The notes below the pieces were generated by a model that saw only the letters and a list, made by a program, of their open reading frames with translations, had not been told where the DNA came from and searched no databases. The position numbers and the translations under genes were made by a program. A stretch of 64,000 nt of DNA from Treponema sp. UBA6988. Lineage in GTDB: Bacteria; Spirochaetota; Spirochaetia; Treponematales; Treponemataceae. Shown piece by piece: positions 16,652-27,200 of the stretch. Location: assembly GCA_002448445.1 (NCBI GenBank), contig DJYC01000100.1, positions 1 to 64,000 on the forward strand. The letters are read 5' to 3'. The stretch's first letter is position 1; each line of letters begins with the position of its first letter.

Positions 16652-18466
16652 ATGGATCCAATGGAACTTAGAGTATATGAAACTACAAAAAAAAATATAT
16701 TCAATAAATCTGATAAATATATTGTACCCCTTTATCAACGGGCTTATGCATGGTCTGATGATGAGATAAATCAACTAATTGAAGATATCTGGGGAAATGA
16801 AAGTGATAACTATTATGTTGGCTCCTTGATTGTTTATAAAAGAAATGATGGTTTTGAAGTAATTGATGGTCAACAACGATTAACTACTTTATTTTTGATT
16901 CTTTCTTTTCTTGAAGCAGAAATGAAACAGAATCTGTTTTTTGACTGTAGGAAAAGATCAAATCTAACTCTTCAAAATATGATAGAAAATGATAGTAACA
17001 AAAAAATCAACGAATCAGATATTGAGGAAACTCTTTATTATGGAAAAGAAATAATCAACACGAAATTTACTATCGATAAAATAAACAAAGAAGAATTCAA
17101 GAAAAAACTGTTAAAAGTTGTTTTATATAGAATTGAAGTTCCAGAAGGAACAGACTTAAACAGATATTTCGAAATCATGAATACTCGTGGAGAACAACTT
17201 GAACAACATGATGTGTTAAAAGCTAAATTTATGGAATTAATTGATGAATCAGAAATTCGTAATCAATTTGCTGAAATTTGGGAGGCTTGTAGTAATATGA
17301 CAGGATATGTTCAAATGAATATGTCCAAGCCTATACGTGAAAAATTATTTGGAAAAAATAATTGGGATAATTTTCCTAAGTTTGAAGAGTATTTGAAAAC
17401 TGTAAGTATAAGCAATGAAAAGCAACGAAAAAGAAAAACAGATGATTTCTCTGAAAAACTCAATCTAATATTGGATAGTAAGCCTGACGAATTTAAGCTT
17501 GATGTTCTTCCAAAAGATGGAGAAAAAGTTAGATTTGAATCTCCTGTAAATTTTACGTATTTTTTGCTTCATGTATTGAGAGTTTATATTGCTTCTGAGG
17601 AATTGAAAATTCAGTTACCTCGCCTGATAGAAGATATCAGACTTTTGGAAGAATACAATTTGCTTTTTGAAAAAAAGAAAATTGACAAAAACTTTTCAAT
17701 AAACTTTTTGGATTGTCTCTTAAAATGCAGATATTTAATGGATAATTACATTATTAAGAGAGAGTATAATGAAGAGAATAGAGACGGTGACTGGAGTCTA
17801 AAATGGCTTAACAAAAGTAAAGAAGAAACCGCCTATTATACAGAAACTTTTGAGACAAAGCATAATTTAATGCTTCAAGCTGCAATGCGTGTTTCTTTTA
17901 CATCTCCTAAGATTATGCACTGGATTACAGAATCTCTGCTCTGGCTTTATAAGCTTGGCAAAAAAAAGCCAAGTAATGAAGAGTTTCAAGAAGAATTAAA
18001 ATCAATTATTAGTAAGTCGGTTAGAGAAAACTTATTTAGTCAGAATAATTATGAGAATATGGGCGTTGAAACTCCGCATATTGCTTTTAATTATCTTGAT
18101 TATCTTTTATGGGAAGAGCATCCAAGAAAATACAAAGATTTCAATTTTGAATATCGAACTTCTGTAGAGCATTGGTTCCCACAACATCCTTCAGAAGGCA
18201 CTTTTATGAAATGGAAACAAGAAGAGGTAGATAATTTTGGAAACCTTTGTATTATTCAGCGAAATGTAAATTCAAAATTTTCAAATCTAGAACCTCACTC
18301 AAAAAAAGCCACTTTTGAAGAAATGATAAACAAAGGAAGTATTAAGCTCCGCCTTATGGCAGAAAAGACAACTGAAAGTGTGGACTGGAAAGATATTTAT
18401 GAGACTTTTGGTGAAGAAATGCTAGACAAACTCGCAACTGCATGTGATTTTGATCGAAATGTTTAG
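16652..18466 (+). CDS. DUF262-DUF1524 protein (GmrSD-like), putative modification-dependent nuclease
   Basis: The N-terminal DUF262 domain shows VPLYQRAYAWSDDEINQLIEDI and DGQQR at residues 72-76. The C-terminal DUF1524 domain has an HNH-like motif: EHWFPQ with His near 507, then FGNLCIIQRNVNSK. In the GmrSD family this pair binds nucleotide and cuts DNA with modified bases. I prefer ATG 16652, two bases after the previous stop and preceded by TGGAG, over ATG 16637. It is the last gene of the AT-rich cassette, followed at 13 nt by hsdR. Confidence 0.87.
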   Translation: MDPMELRVYETTKKNIFNKSDKYIVPLYQRAYAWSDDEINQLIEDIWGNESDNYYVGSLIVYKRNDGFEVIDGQQRLTTLFLILSFLEAEMKQNLFFDCRKRSNLTLQNMIENDSNKKINESDIEETLYYGKEIINTKFTIDKINKEEFKKKLLKVVLYRIEVPEGTDLNRYFEIMNTRGEQLEQHDVLKAKFMELIDESEIRNQFAEIWEACSNMTGYVQMNMSKPIREKLFGKNNWDNFPKFEEYLKTVSISNEKQRKRKTDDFSEKLNLILDSKPDEFKLDVLPKDGEKVRFESPVNFTYFLLHVLRVYIASEELKIQLPRLIEDIRLLEEYNLLFEKKKIDKNFSINFLDCLLKCRYLMDNYIIKREYNEENRDGDWSLKWLNKSKEETAYYTETFETKHNLMLQAAMRVSFTSPKIMHWITESLLWLYKLGKKKPSNEEFQEELKSIISKSVRENLFSQNNYENMGVETPHIAFNYLDYLLWEEHPRKYKDFNFEYRTSVEHWFPQHPSEGTFMKWKQEEVDNFGNLCIIQRNVNSKFSNLEPHSKKATFEEMINKGSIKLRLMAEKTTESVDWKDIYETFGEEMLDKLATACDFDRNV

Positions 18467-18479
18467 GAGATATAGTCTT

Positions 18480-21400
18480 ATGGCAAACCTAAAACAATTC
18501 AACGGCAGATTTTGTGAATACGATTTTGAGAATGTCTTCATCCAGTATCTTGAAGACGCCGGATGGACCTATCAAGCAGGAGAAGATATTGTCCGCTCAA
18601 AACTGGATGAAACTCTTATCCTTGAAGATTTGAAATCGTTTTTAAAAGACTCTAATCCTGATTTGCCGGAAGAAGACATTACTCAAATCTGCGACACAAT
18701 GCGTCTTCTTGGTGGTCAGTCTGAATTTGAAACTTTGCACAAAGCCTATAATCATTTTATTGATGGTCTCCAATTTACCGGCAGTGACGGTATTCCTCGC
18801 ACAATAAACTTTATTAATTTTGACGATGCGGACAAAAATATTTTTAAGGTCGTAAATCAGTTCACTGTAGAATACATAAATAACAACGAAAAGAAAAATC
18901 GCCGTCCGGATGTTCTCCTTTATGTTAATGGATTTCCGCTTTGTATTATTGAGCTGAAAAATCCTGCTGATGACAAGGCAACGATTCACGATGCTTTTGA
19001 GCAGATTACCGTCCGTTACTGGAGAGATATTCCCCATCTTCTCCATTACTGTCCTTTGGCATGTATCAGTGACGGAGTAAAGACAAGACTCGGCACAGTA
19101 AAAACTCCGTATGAGCATTTTTATACATGGCGACGAACAAACGATGACGAACCAATTGCAGATTCTTCTTTAGATGAATTTGAATGTCTTGTATACGGTG
19201 TTTATTCTCCTGCAAGATTTCTTGAAATCTTCAGAGATTATGTCTACTTTCAAGATAAAATCTTTGATGCAAATGAAGTTGAAATTGTCTGCCGTTATCC
19301 TCAGTTTTTTGCAACACGACTTTTAAGGGAAAGCATAAAAAAATCAGTAATCACCCATAGTGGAAAAGGCGGAACTTATTTTGGCGCCACTGGCTGTGGA
19401 AAGACTTATACAATGGCATTTTTGGCTCGTCAGCTCAGTCTCCGTTGTACAAAAGAACTTGGTTCACCTACAGTTTTAATGATTGTAGACCGTGACGACT
19501 TGCAGAAACAGAGCATCAAGCTTTTTGGAAAATCAAAAGAATTCTTGAGTCTCGGAGAAGTAAAAGTTGTAAAGACCAGAAAAGAACTTGGGGATGAATT
19601 AAAGATTCGTGAGTCCGGTGGATTTTATATTACGACAATCCAAAAATTCTGTGACAGAAAGGATGATCCGATTGGCTTGATAAACGAAAGAAACAATATC
19701 ATCTGTTTTAGCGATGAAGCTCATAGAACTCAGCTGGAAAATGCAAAACAAATTAAGTTCACCAAAGATGCAGACCAGAATATGAAAGCCTTAGTTTCAA
19801 AACCATATGCAAAAGTTCTTAGAGAAGCACTTCCGAATGCAACTTTTGTCGGTTTTACAGGAACTCCAATCGATGAGACATATCAGACTTTTGGAGAAGA
19901 GATTGACCGCTACACAATGGATCAGGCAGTGGCAGACGGGCTAACAGTTCCAATCAAATACCATCCACGCATTGCAAAAGTTCTGGCAGACCCAAAAACC
20001 GTCGCTCAGATTGAAGCTTATTACAAAAAGTGTGCAGATGAGGGAGCAACAGCGGAAGATATAAAAGCAAGCAAGGAAGCCATGAGTTCTATGGAAATTA
20101 TTCTTGGTGAGCCGGGAAGACTTTCAAAACTTGCAATTGATATTCATGATGATTTTACCAGTCGCTGCGAAAAAGATCCTGAACGTGTTCAAAAGGCAAT
20201 GATTGTCTGCGCAAATAGAAAGATTGCATACGACCTTTTGTGTCAGTTCAAAGAAAAATATCCCGAATGGTTTGTGGAGAAAAAGCATCCTGATGGAATG
20301 AAAGTGGATGCCGAAAAACTTTCTGAACTTAAGGATATGCCATATATTGCAATGGTCGCCAGTGTTGGTTCAAATGATAAAGAAGAAATGTACAATTATC
20401 TTGGCGGTGTAAAAAACGATGAACGCAGTGACAAACTTGACGTTGCATTTAAACAGCCGGAATCAAACCTTCGTCTTGTTATTGTAGTCGATATGTGGAT
20501 TACAGGTTTTAGCGTTGATACTTTGACTTACATGTATAACGATAAGCCTCTTCAAAAGCACGGACTTATTCAGACAATCAGTCGTGTAAACAGAAAGTAC
20601 CCGGGAAAAGAATTCGGTCTTATCATCGACTATATTGGTATTCGGGAAAATATGCTTGAAGCCATGAAAGTGTACGGTGGAGGACAAGGTGGAAAAGGTC
20701 CATCTAGCGATGACATTGAACAGGCAACTGAAATCTTCCGTGAAAATCTTGAAATCATAAAAGCTCTTTTCAAAGAATTCGATTTGAATCCTTTTATTGA
20801 TGTAAACACAACTGACATTCAGCGATACAAACTCTTGAGTTTAGCGGCGGAGTATGTCTACAAATCCACAGAAGAATTGAACTTTGAAAATAAGGGGACA
20901 AAATCAGCAAAGAAAGTTTCTTTCAAAACATATTTCTTAAAAATTGTAAAAAGGCTTAGAGCCGCTTACGATATTTGCCAGCCTTCAGGAGAGCTTTCAG
21001 AAGAAGAGTCTGCATTGGCTCAGAGCTTTATGGCCATTGCTGGCTTTGTTCGCAAGATGAGCGGAACGACCGATTTGGACACAGATTCAATGAATAAGTA
21101 TGTGGCAAAAATGGTTGAAGAGGCTCTTAAATACAGCAATGTGGAAAACATCCTTCAGGAAGGAGACCAGGTAGATATTCTTGGCCCAGAATTCCTGGAA
21201 CGACTCGCTGATGTAAAAATGCCTGCAACTCGGCTTGAAGTTTTGATGAAGCTTCTTCGCAAGAAAATCACTGAATATGGAAAAGTAAATAAAGCATCCG
21301 CAAAGAAATATAAAGATATGCTGGATGAAACGATAGCTCAGTATCACGACAGGAGAAAAGCTCTTTCCGCACAGGAAGCAGGAGACACTCAGGATGTTAC

Positions 21401-21818
21401 AGCAGACCAGATAATTGCAAGCGCAACAATTCAGGCAGAAAGAATTCTCAAAGATTTGAATGAAGACAAAGAACGCTTTAGAAAACTTGGTCTTACATTT
21501 GAAGAAATGGCTTTCTACGACATTTTGATAAAAATGCGTGATGAAAAAGATTTCGAATATGGCGAAGATGTTTTTGACGCAGATGTTGACATTATGGTAA
21601 ACAAGAAAATCCAGAAGCTTGCAAAGAAAATAAAAGAATTGATTGATTTGAAATCAAGTTTCACCGATTGGCTGAACAATACAAATGTCCGCAACCAGCT
21701 AAAATCAGATATAAAATTCTGTTTGTTTGATAATGGATATCCTCCAATTTATTCTCAGGATGTATTTAATCAGGTAATGGAACAGGTGGAGAATTATAAA
21801 ACTTATGAGGAAGAGTAA
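18480..21818 (+). CDS. hsdR: Type I restriction endonuclease subunit
   Basis: The 1112-residue protein has an N-terminal nuclease domain (RPDVLLYVNGFPLCIIELKN, residues ~141-160, with the PD-ExK-type Asp and ELK). A two-lobed SF2 helicase motor follows: Walker A GATGCGKT (~302-309), DEAH (~412), FTGTP, and a QTISRVNR motif VI. A long C-terminal helical domain binds the methylase core. It translocates DNA and cuts unmethylated DNA. An AGGAGA site selects ATG 18480. It is separated from hsdS by the three-gene cassette but in the same direction. Confidence 0.95.
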   Translation: MANLKQFNGRFCEYDFENVFIQYLEDAGWTYQAGEDIVRSKLDETLILEDLKSFLKDSNPDLPEEDITQICDTMRLLGGQSEFETLHKAYNHFIDGLQFTGSDGIPRTINFINFDDADKNIFKVVNQFTVEYINNNEKKNRRPDVLLYVNGFPLCIIELKNPADDKATIHDAFEQITVRYWRDIPHLLHYCPLACISDGVKTRLGTVKTPYEHFYTWRRTNDDEPIADSSLDEFECLVYGVYSPARFLEIFRDYVYFQDKIFDANEVEIVCRYPQFFATRLLRESIKKSVITHSGKGGTYFGATGCGKTYTMAFLARQLSLRCTKELGSPTVLMIVDRDDLQKQSIKLFGKSKEFLSLGEVKVVKTRKELGDELKIRESGGFYITTIQKFCDRKDDPIGLINERNNIICFSDEAHRTQLENAKQIKFTKDADQNMKALVSKPYAKVLREALPNATFVGFTGTPIDETYQTFGEEIDRYTMDQAVADGLTVPIKYHPRIAKVLADPKTVAQIEAYYKKCADEGATAEDIKASKEAMSSMEIILGEPGRLSKLAIDIHDDFTSRCEKDPERVQKAMIVCANRKIAYDLLCQFKEKYPEWFVEKKHPDGMKVDAEKLSELKDMPYIAMVASVGSNDKEEMYNYLGGVKNDERSDKLDVAFKQPESNLRLVIVVDMWITGFSVDTLTYMYNDKPLQKHGLIQTISRVNRKYPGKEFGLIIDYIGIRENMLEAMKVYGGGQGGKGPSSDDIEQATEIFRENLEIIKALFKEFDLNPFIDVNTTDIQRYKLLSLAAEYVYKSTEELNFENKGTKSAKKVSFKTYFLKIVKRLRAAYDICQPSGELSEEESALAQSFMAIAGFVRKMSGTTDLDTDSMNKYVAKMVEEALKYSNVENILQEGDQVDILGPEFLERLADVKMPATRLEVLMKLLRKKITEYGKVNKASAKKYKDMLDETIAQYHDRRKALSAQEAGDTQDVTADQIIASATIQAERILKDLNEDKERFRKLGLTFEEMAFYDILIKMRDEKDFEYGEDVFDADVDIMVNKKIQKLAKKIKELIDLKSSFTDWLNNTNVRNQLKSDIKFCLFDNGYPPIYSQDVFNQVMEQVENYKTYEEE

Positions 21819-21822
21819 TTGT

Positions 21823-22683
21823 ATGAAAAAAGAGCAGAATCCATTCGAAATAGACTTTGACTCATACATCCTCCAGTGCGAACCAGAGCAACAGGAAAAC
21901 GGAAAACTCTGGCAGGCAGCCATTGGCTTGCAGCAGGTGGATGGCCTCACTCCTTCTAAATATCTTTACGAAACAGCAAAACGGAACCTTGTTGGCGAAA
22001 TTACAATCGAAGAAGCCAAGCAGCTTATTGATTCATATTATGATTCTCGGCAGAGTAAGACAGAAAAGGAAGAGGATGCTGAAGAAGCAGATAAGGTTTC
22101 AGTCCGTATCCGTGAAATCTTAGCTGAAAAGACATTCAGCTTTACGCCAGTTTTGCTACTTTCGATTCATAAGTGTCTTTTTACAGGTGTGTTCTACTCC
22201 GTAAAAGCTGGCCGGTTCCGCGATTATAATATATCAAAGTGCGAATGGGTTTTGGATGGTGATACTGTTCTTTATGTAAATGCCGATATGATTCGTCAGA
22301 CTCTGGAATATGATTTTGGGCAAGAAAAGGCTTTTGATTATTCTAAACTTTCTAAAGAAGAGGCTGTAAAGCATCTTACACGCTTTGTTGCAAATATCTG
22401 GCAGATTCATCCCTTTGGAGAGGGCAACACAAGAACTATTGCCGTGTTCACAATCAAATATCTGAATTTTCTTGGCTTTAAAGTGAATACTGAGGCGTTT
22501 GCAAAGAGCAGCTGGTATTTCCGCAATGCCTTAGTCCGTGCAAATTATACGAACATGCAGAAAGGTATTTATATGAATACGGAATATCTGGAAAAGTTCT
22601 TCCGCAATATTCTGCTTGGCGAAAGGAACGAACTTAAGAATAGTTATTGTCATATCAACTACAATGAGAACAGCCACAATTAA
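21823..22683 (+). CDS. Fic-domain protein (AMPylase-type)
   Basis: The Fic active site HPFGEGNTRT starts at His196, matching HPFx[D/E]GN[G/T]R, so the catalytic His and Arg are present. Fic enzymes transfer AMP or related groups to proteins. An N-terminal segment (SKYLYETAKRNLVGEITIEEAKQLIDSYY region) resembles the VbhA-like/regulatory N-terminus of Fic proteins, but has Val where many relatives have Glu before Gly. A clear (S/T)xxxE(G/N) inhibitory motif is not seen. It starts 5 nt after hsdR, so it is probably co-transcribed. Fic genes commonly travel with R-M loci; the target is unknown. Confidence 0.88.
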   Translation: MKKEQNPFEIDFDSYILQCEPEQQENGKLWQAAIGLQQVDGLTPSKYLYETAKRNLVGEITIEEAKQLIDSYYDSRQSKTEKEEDAEEADKVSVRIREILAEKTFSFTPVLLLSIHKCLFTGVFYSVKAGRFRDYNISKCEWVLDGDTVLYVNADMIRQTLEYDFGQEKAFDYSKLSKEEAVKHLTRFVANIWQIHPFGEGNTRTIAVFTIKYLNFLGFKVNTEAFAKSSWYFRNALVRANYTNMQKGIYMNTEYLEKFFRNILLGERNELKNSYCHINYNENSHN

Positions 22684-22730
22684 AGAAATCATGAGAAACT
22701 TTATGACCACCCCCATCTCCCGTCACCCAC

Positions 22731-22759
22731 TTGTAATTCTTTGCTATATAAAATAAAAT
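22731..22759 (+). promoter_or_regulatory. Promoter of the fliG-like gene; leaderless
   Basis: TTGTAA (22731-22736), a 17-bp spacer and TAAAAT (22754-22759) end seven bases before ATG 22767. No Shine-Dalgarno site is present. Confidence 0.6.
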
Positions 22760-22766
22760 ATATTCC

Positions 22767-24221
22767 ATGAATTTAAACGATTTGCGCCTGAATGCTTACA
22801 AGAAAGTGGCTGATATTGGAAACCCTGATTCTGCTGCGGAAGAGAAAAATGCTTCCGGTGGAGAAGATTTAATAAAGAGCGTGTCCCGCGACATAAGAAG
22901 AACAGAGGAGCCGGGACATGTTCCCCTTGTTAGAAAGCCTGTTTTTCAGAAGGTCAACAGGCAGGTGGATTCAATTCTGGAAAATGCAAAGGAGCGCGAG
23001 AAAAACAGGGCTCCTCTTTCCCAACCACCAGCTCCCAGACGCAACAAAATTGAAAGTTCAGACCTCTTTGCCGACATGCGCGCAAAGGAAGAGGCTAAGA
23101 TAGCCGCAAAGACAGGCACGTATTTTAAGAAGAAAAACTCTGCTACGGACGAGGATGTCCGTGAGGCCGCAAAGGCACTTGTTTCAAGGGGGCTTGTAAA
23201 AGTTCCCGAGCAGCCAAAGCAGCCTGGCGAGAAGGAAAGCATCTACCGCCGCGTTGCAAAATTCCTTGTTGTTATTGGAGTTGACGAGGCCGCAAAAATC
23301 ATTCCCCACTTGACCGAAGAGCAGACGGAAAAGATAATACCGGAGATTGCCGCGGTTCAGAAAGTTACGCCGGAAGAAGCCGAGCTGGTTCTTGCCGAAT
23401 TTGAAACCCTTTTGGACAAGGCAAGGGAAAGCGGTGGCATAGACACTGCACGCACAATCCTTACAAAGGCATACGGCTCGGAAAGAGCAGAGGAGCTTTT
23501 GGAAAAGTCCGTCCAGTATCCAGAAGGAAAGCCTTTTGACTATCTTGAAGATGCCAATGCGGAGCGAATCGGAATCCTTATAGGCGGAGAGTCTCCTGCG
23601 GTACAGGCGCTTGTTCTTTCCCAGGTTGAACCAAAGAAGGCCGCTGCCGTAATCAAGGCAATGGACCCCAGCGCAAAGGCAGACATCGTTATGCGCCTTG
23701 CAAAGATGAAGCCCGTAGCCCCTGAGGTAATGAAAAGAATCAGCAAGAGCCTTAACGAAAAGATGCTCACCCAGAATACGGAGAACACCCAGAACCTTGA
23801 CGGACGCGGAGTCCTTGCACAAATTCTTAAGCGCATGGATCCCCTTGCGGAGAATGCAATCCTTGAAGACATATTCGACCAGGATCCCCAGCTTGGAGAG
23901 GACTTGCGCAGAAGGCTTTTTACCGAGGAAGACGTTATTGGTGCAGACGACCGCTTTATGCAGAACAAGCTGCACTCAATGCAGGAAGAGGACATTGCCC
24001 TTCTTATCCGTGGCAAGAGCCCTGCCTTCCGCGAAAAGATTTTGAGCAACGTTTCAAAAAACAGGGCAGAGGCAATTCTGGAAGACGAAGAGCTTCGTGA
24101 GCATGTCCTAAAGATTGACTGCGACAGAATCACAAACCAGTTCTACTCAGAGTTGCGTCGTGCTTGGGAAGACGGAGACCTTCGAGTAGACGGACGTGAC
24201 GACGGTGAGGTTTACGTATGA
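22767..24221 (+). CDS. fliG: FliG-family flagellar motor switch paralogue with N-terminal extension
   Basis: Residues ~150-480 follow the FliG plan: an N-domain-like part (FLVVIGVDEAAKIIPHLTEEQ), a middle domain (GESPAVQALVLSQVEPKKAAAVI, the FliG EHPQ-like region degenerate) and a C-terminal domain (ILKRMDPLAENAILEDIFDQDPQLGEDLRRRLFTEEDV). About 150 extra, charged, low-complexity residues precede it. FliG couples stator force to the C ring. Spirochaetes carry two FliG proteins, and the extension and degenerate middle motif suggest the accessory FliG1 rather than the main one. Its stop overlaps the protease start (ATGA). Confidence 0.8.
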   Translation: MNLNDLRLNAYKKVADIGNPDSAAEEKNASGGEDLIKSVSRDIRRTEEPGHVPLVRKPVFQKVNRQVDSILENAKEREKNRAPLSQPPAPRRNKIESSDLFADMRAKEEAKIAAKTGTYFKKKNSATDEDVREAAKALVSRGLVKVPEQPKQPGEKESIYRRVAKFLVVIGVDEAAKIIPHLTEEQTEKIIPEIAAVQKVTPEEAELVLAEFETLLDKARESGGIDTARTILTKAYGSERAEELLEKSVQYPEGKPFDYLEDANAERIGILIGGESPAVQALVLSQVEPKKAAAVIKAMDPSAKADIVMRLAKMKPVAPEVMKRISKSLNEKMLTQNTENTQNLDGRGVLAQILKRMDPLAENAILEDIFDQDPQLGEDLRRRLFTEEDVIGADDRFMQNKLHSMQEEDIALLIRGKSPAFREKILSNVSKNRAEAILEDEELREHVLKIDCDRITNQFYSELRRAWEDGDLRVDGRDDGEVYV

Positions 24222-27200
24222 TGCAGGCAAACCAAAAATACAAGGGCTTTAGGGTTCTTAACGTAGTTCCTGTTCCTGATTGTGATTCAACCGGCATTTA
24301 CCTTGTTCACGAAAAGACAGGCATGGAAGTTTTTCATCTTTTGAATGATGACGAGGAAAATACATTTGCCTTTATTTTTGCCACTCCCAACGAAGAGAAT
24401 ACTGGTGTTGCACATATCATTGAGCACAGCGTCTTGTGCGGCTCAAAAAAATATCCGCTAAAGGATCCTTTTATCCGCTTGGAAAATCAGAGCGTAAACA
24501 CATACCTTAACGCATACACAACACAGGACTTTACTGTTTTTCCGGTAGCTTCCGTTTTAAAGGCTGACTACTTTAACCTGATGGGAGTCTATGCCGATGC
24601 GGTCTTTTTTCCCCTGCTAAAAAAGGAAGTCTTTATGCAGGAAGGCGTAAGGCTGGAAGTAGAAGGAAAGAACAAGACCATATCAGGTGTTGTCTACAAC
24701 GAGATGAAGGGGGCATATTCGTCTTTTGAATCCATTGCCATGGACAAGCCCATAGAAGCACTTCTTCCGGGCACCCATTACGCCACCGACTTTGGCGGTG
24801 ATCCCCTTTGCATACCGGAACTTACCTACAAGCACTTTAAGGAATTCCACAAGAAGCATTATTGCGCTGCAAACTGCCGCGTCTTCCTCTACGGAAACAT
24901 TCCAACGGAAGAGCAGCTGGATTTTTTGGAAAAGAACATCCTAAAGAAAATTTCATCCGCCGGAAAGAAAGCTGTCTGGCCAAAGGAAAAGGATGTAAAA
25001 ATAAAAAAATATTTTCATGCCTACGGTCCTGCCGATTCTGAATCAAAGGACGGAACCAATAGCGTAATCTGCTCCTGGAAAATTCCAGAGTGTGTCGACC
25101 GCGTAAGGGTTCAGGTGGAGGCCATGTTCCTCAGCTCCCTTTTGTGGTGTGATGACTGTGCGCCTGTTCAGAAGGCACTTCTTGATTCAGGTCTTGGTCA
25201 GGATTCAGCACCGCAGACGGGGCATTACATAAGTATGAAGTATCCAATGCTTTTTTGCGGGCTTCGCGGTGTCAAGACGGAAGACGTAAAAAAAGTAGGA
25301 AGCCTTGTCCTTTCCAAACTGGAGGAACTTTGCAGAAGCGGAATCCCCGAAGATGACATCAGGCGCGTCTGCATGGAAGTTGAATTCAGCAACAAGGAAA
25401 TAGTGCGCATATCTGGCCCGGAGTCGCTTGCAGTCCTTTCGCGTTCTCTTCGCGGCTGGGGCTACGGGGCAAAGCCGTGGGAAACACTTTTGTTCACGGC
25501 AGAATTTGAAAGGCTAAAGAAAAGAATTGCAAGCAATCCAAACTACATTTCTTCAATCATACAAAAATACCTGCTGCAGAACAAAAACCGCTCTCTTGTT
25601 ACGGTAACGGCATCGCTTGCCTGGAGCAAGAAGCGTGCCCTTATGGAAAAGAAGATAGCCGCTAGAATGTACAGGGAAAGTGACAAGGATGAACTTTATG
25701 CTTCAATTCAGAAGATGAGAAAATTCCAGGCTAAGCCGCTGACAAAAAAAGAGGAATCCCTCATTCCTTCTCTAAGGGTGGAAGACCTTCTTGCAAAGAA
25801 GACAAAAGTTTTTGCAAAAGAAGAGGAAGTGGACAGCGTTACCCTTTTTTCAAGCAAGGAAGCAACGAACGGAATTACCTACGTCCACGTTGCCTTTCCC
25901 GCAGACGTGCTTTGTGCTGCCGACTACGAATATCTTCCCTGCCTCTGCATGTGCATGGGACAGGTGGGCTGGGGCGGTGAGCCATGGGACAAAATCCAGA
26001 CAAAGATACAGTGCGTCAGCGGTGGAATCGGTGCATACCCCCAGTCTTCACCTGTATCAAACCGTGCCACAAGCGAATTTTGGGCCAAGCCCTATGCCGG
26101 CCGCGAATGGGTCATCTTCCGCATAAAATTCCTTGAGGAATACACAAAGGATGCCCTGTCCGCCCTGTGCGACTGCATAAGAAAAACCGATTTTTCCGAC
26201 ACGGCAAGGCTAAAGGATCTTGTAACATCCCAATACAACTCAATGCGCACAACGATAATTCCATATGGAAATGCTTATTCTGCAATGCGCTCATCCTGCA
26301 CGGTCAACAGGTCAAATGCCCTCCGCGAAATTTGGGAAGGCCTTTCCTCCGTGGAGACTGCAAAAAAACTTTATTCAATGCCGGTAAAAAAACTTGCCGC
26401 AAAACTGAATGATATTTTCTCAAAGGTAAGGAAGGGGGGGGCTGTCATAAACGTAATTGCGGACAAAAAGGGTCTTTCCCTTTTCCGCTCCGAACTTTCT
26501 CTTTTCATAAAGAAGTCGGGAATTCATTCCCTCCGCAAAAGACATGCAAATTCAGATTCCGACTTTTATGCAATGACAAACCTTCAGGGCTTTAAGACCC
26601 TTTGCCCGTCCGGCTCTGCAAAAGGCAATGCGGTTCAGGCAGAATACATCGAGGTTTCTGGCGCATCAGGCTATTCAGCCTATGTATTCCCCGGCTCCGA
26701 GTGGGGAACAAAGGCCTCCGTTGCAGAATACGTCTATGCCCACCTGCTTTCCACCACAAGCCTTTGGAACGACGTCCGCATGCAGGGCGGGGCATACGGA
26801 GTGTCCCTTGTGCCAAGAAGCGATTCCGCCATCATAAAATACAGCACCTACCGCGACCCCAATCCCTTTGCCTCCCTTTCAACCCTAATCAATGCAGTTG
26901 AAAAGGACTTTGGCAAGGAAATTTCAAAGGATGTCGTGGACAGGGCCATAACCGGCTGCTATTCATCAGAGGTGGTTCCCCGCACACCGTCAACAAAAGG
27001 GGCAATGGCTTTCTTCTGGAAGCTCTACGGCATAGAAGCGTCTGATTCTCTCAGGCATTTAAAGATGCTGCTTAAGATAAAGCCGGAGGACGTTCAGAAG
27101 GCGGTCAGCCGCATCAGAGGCAATGTCCATAGCGGAAAATACGTCGTCATCTTTGGCTCCGAAATAGCGGAAAATCCCCTCAAAAAAACACAAAAAAAAG

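Noticed and set aside
23184..24133. Long minus-strand frames opposite the fliG-like gene
   Set aside because: Antisense shadows in a region of strongly biased codon use; no ribosome site or recognisable protein.
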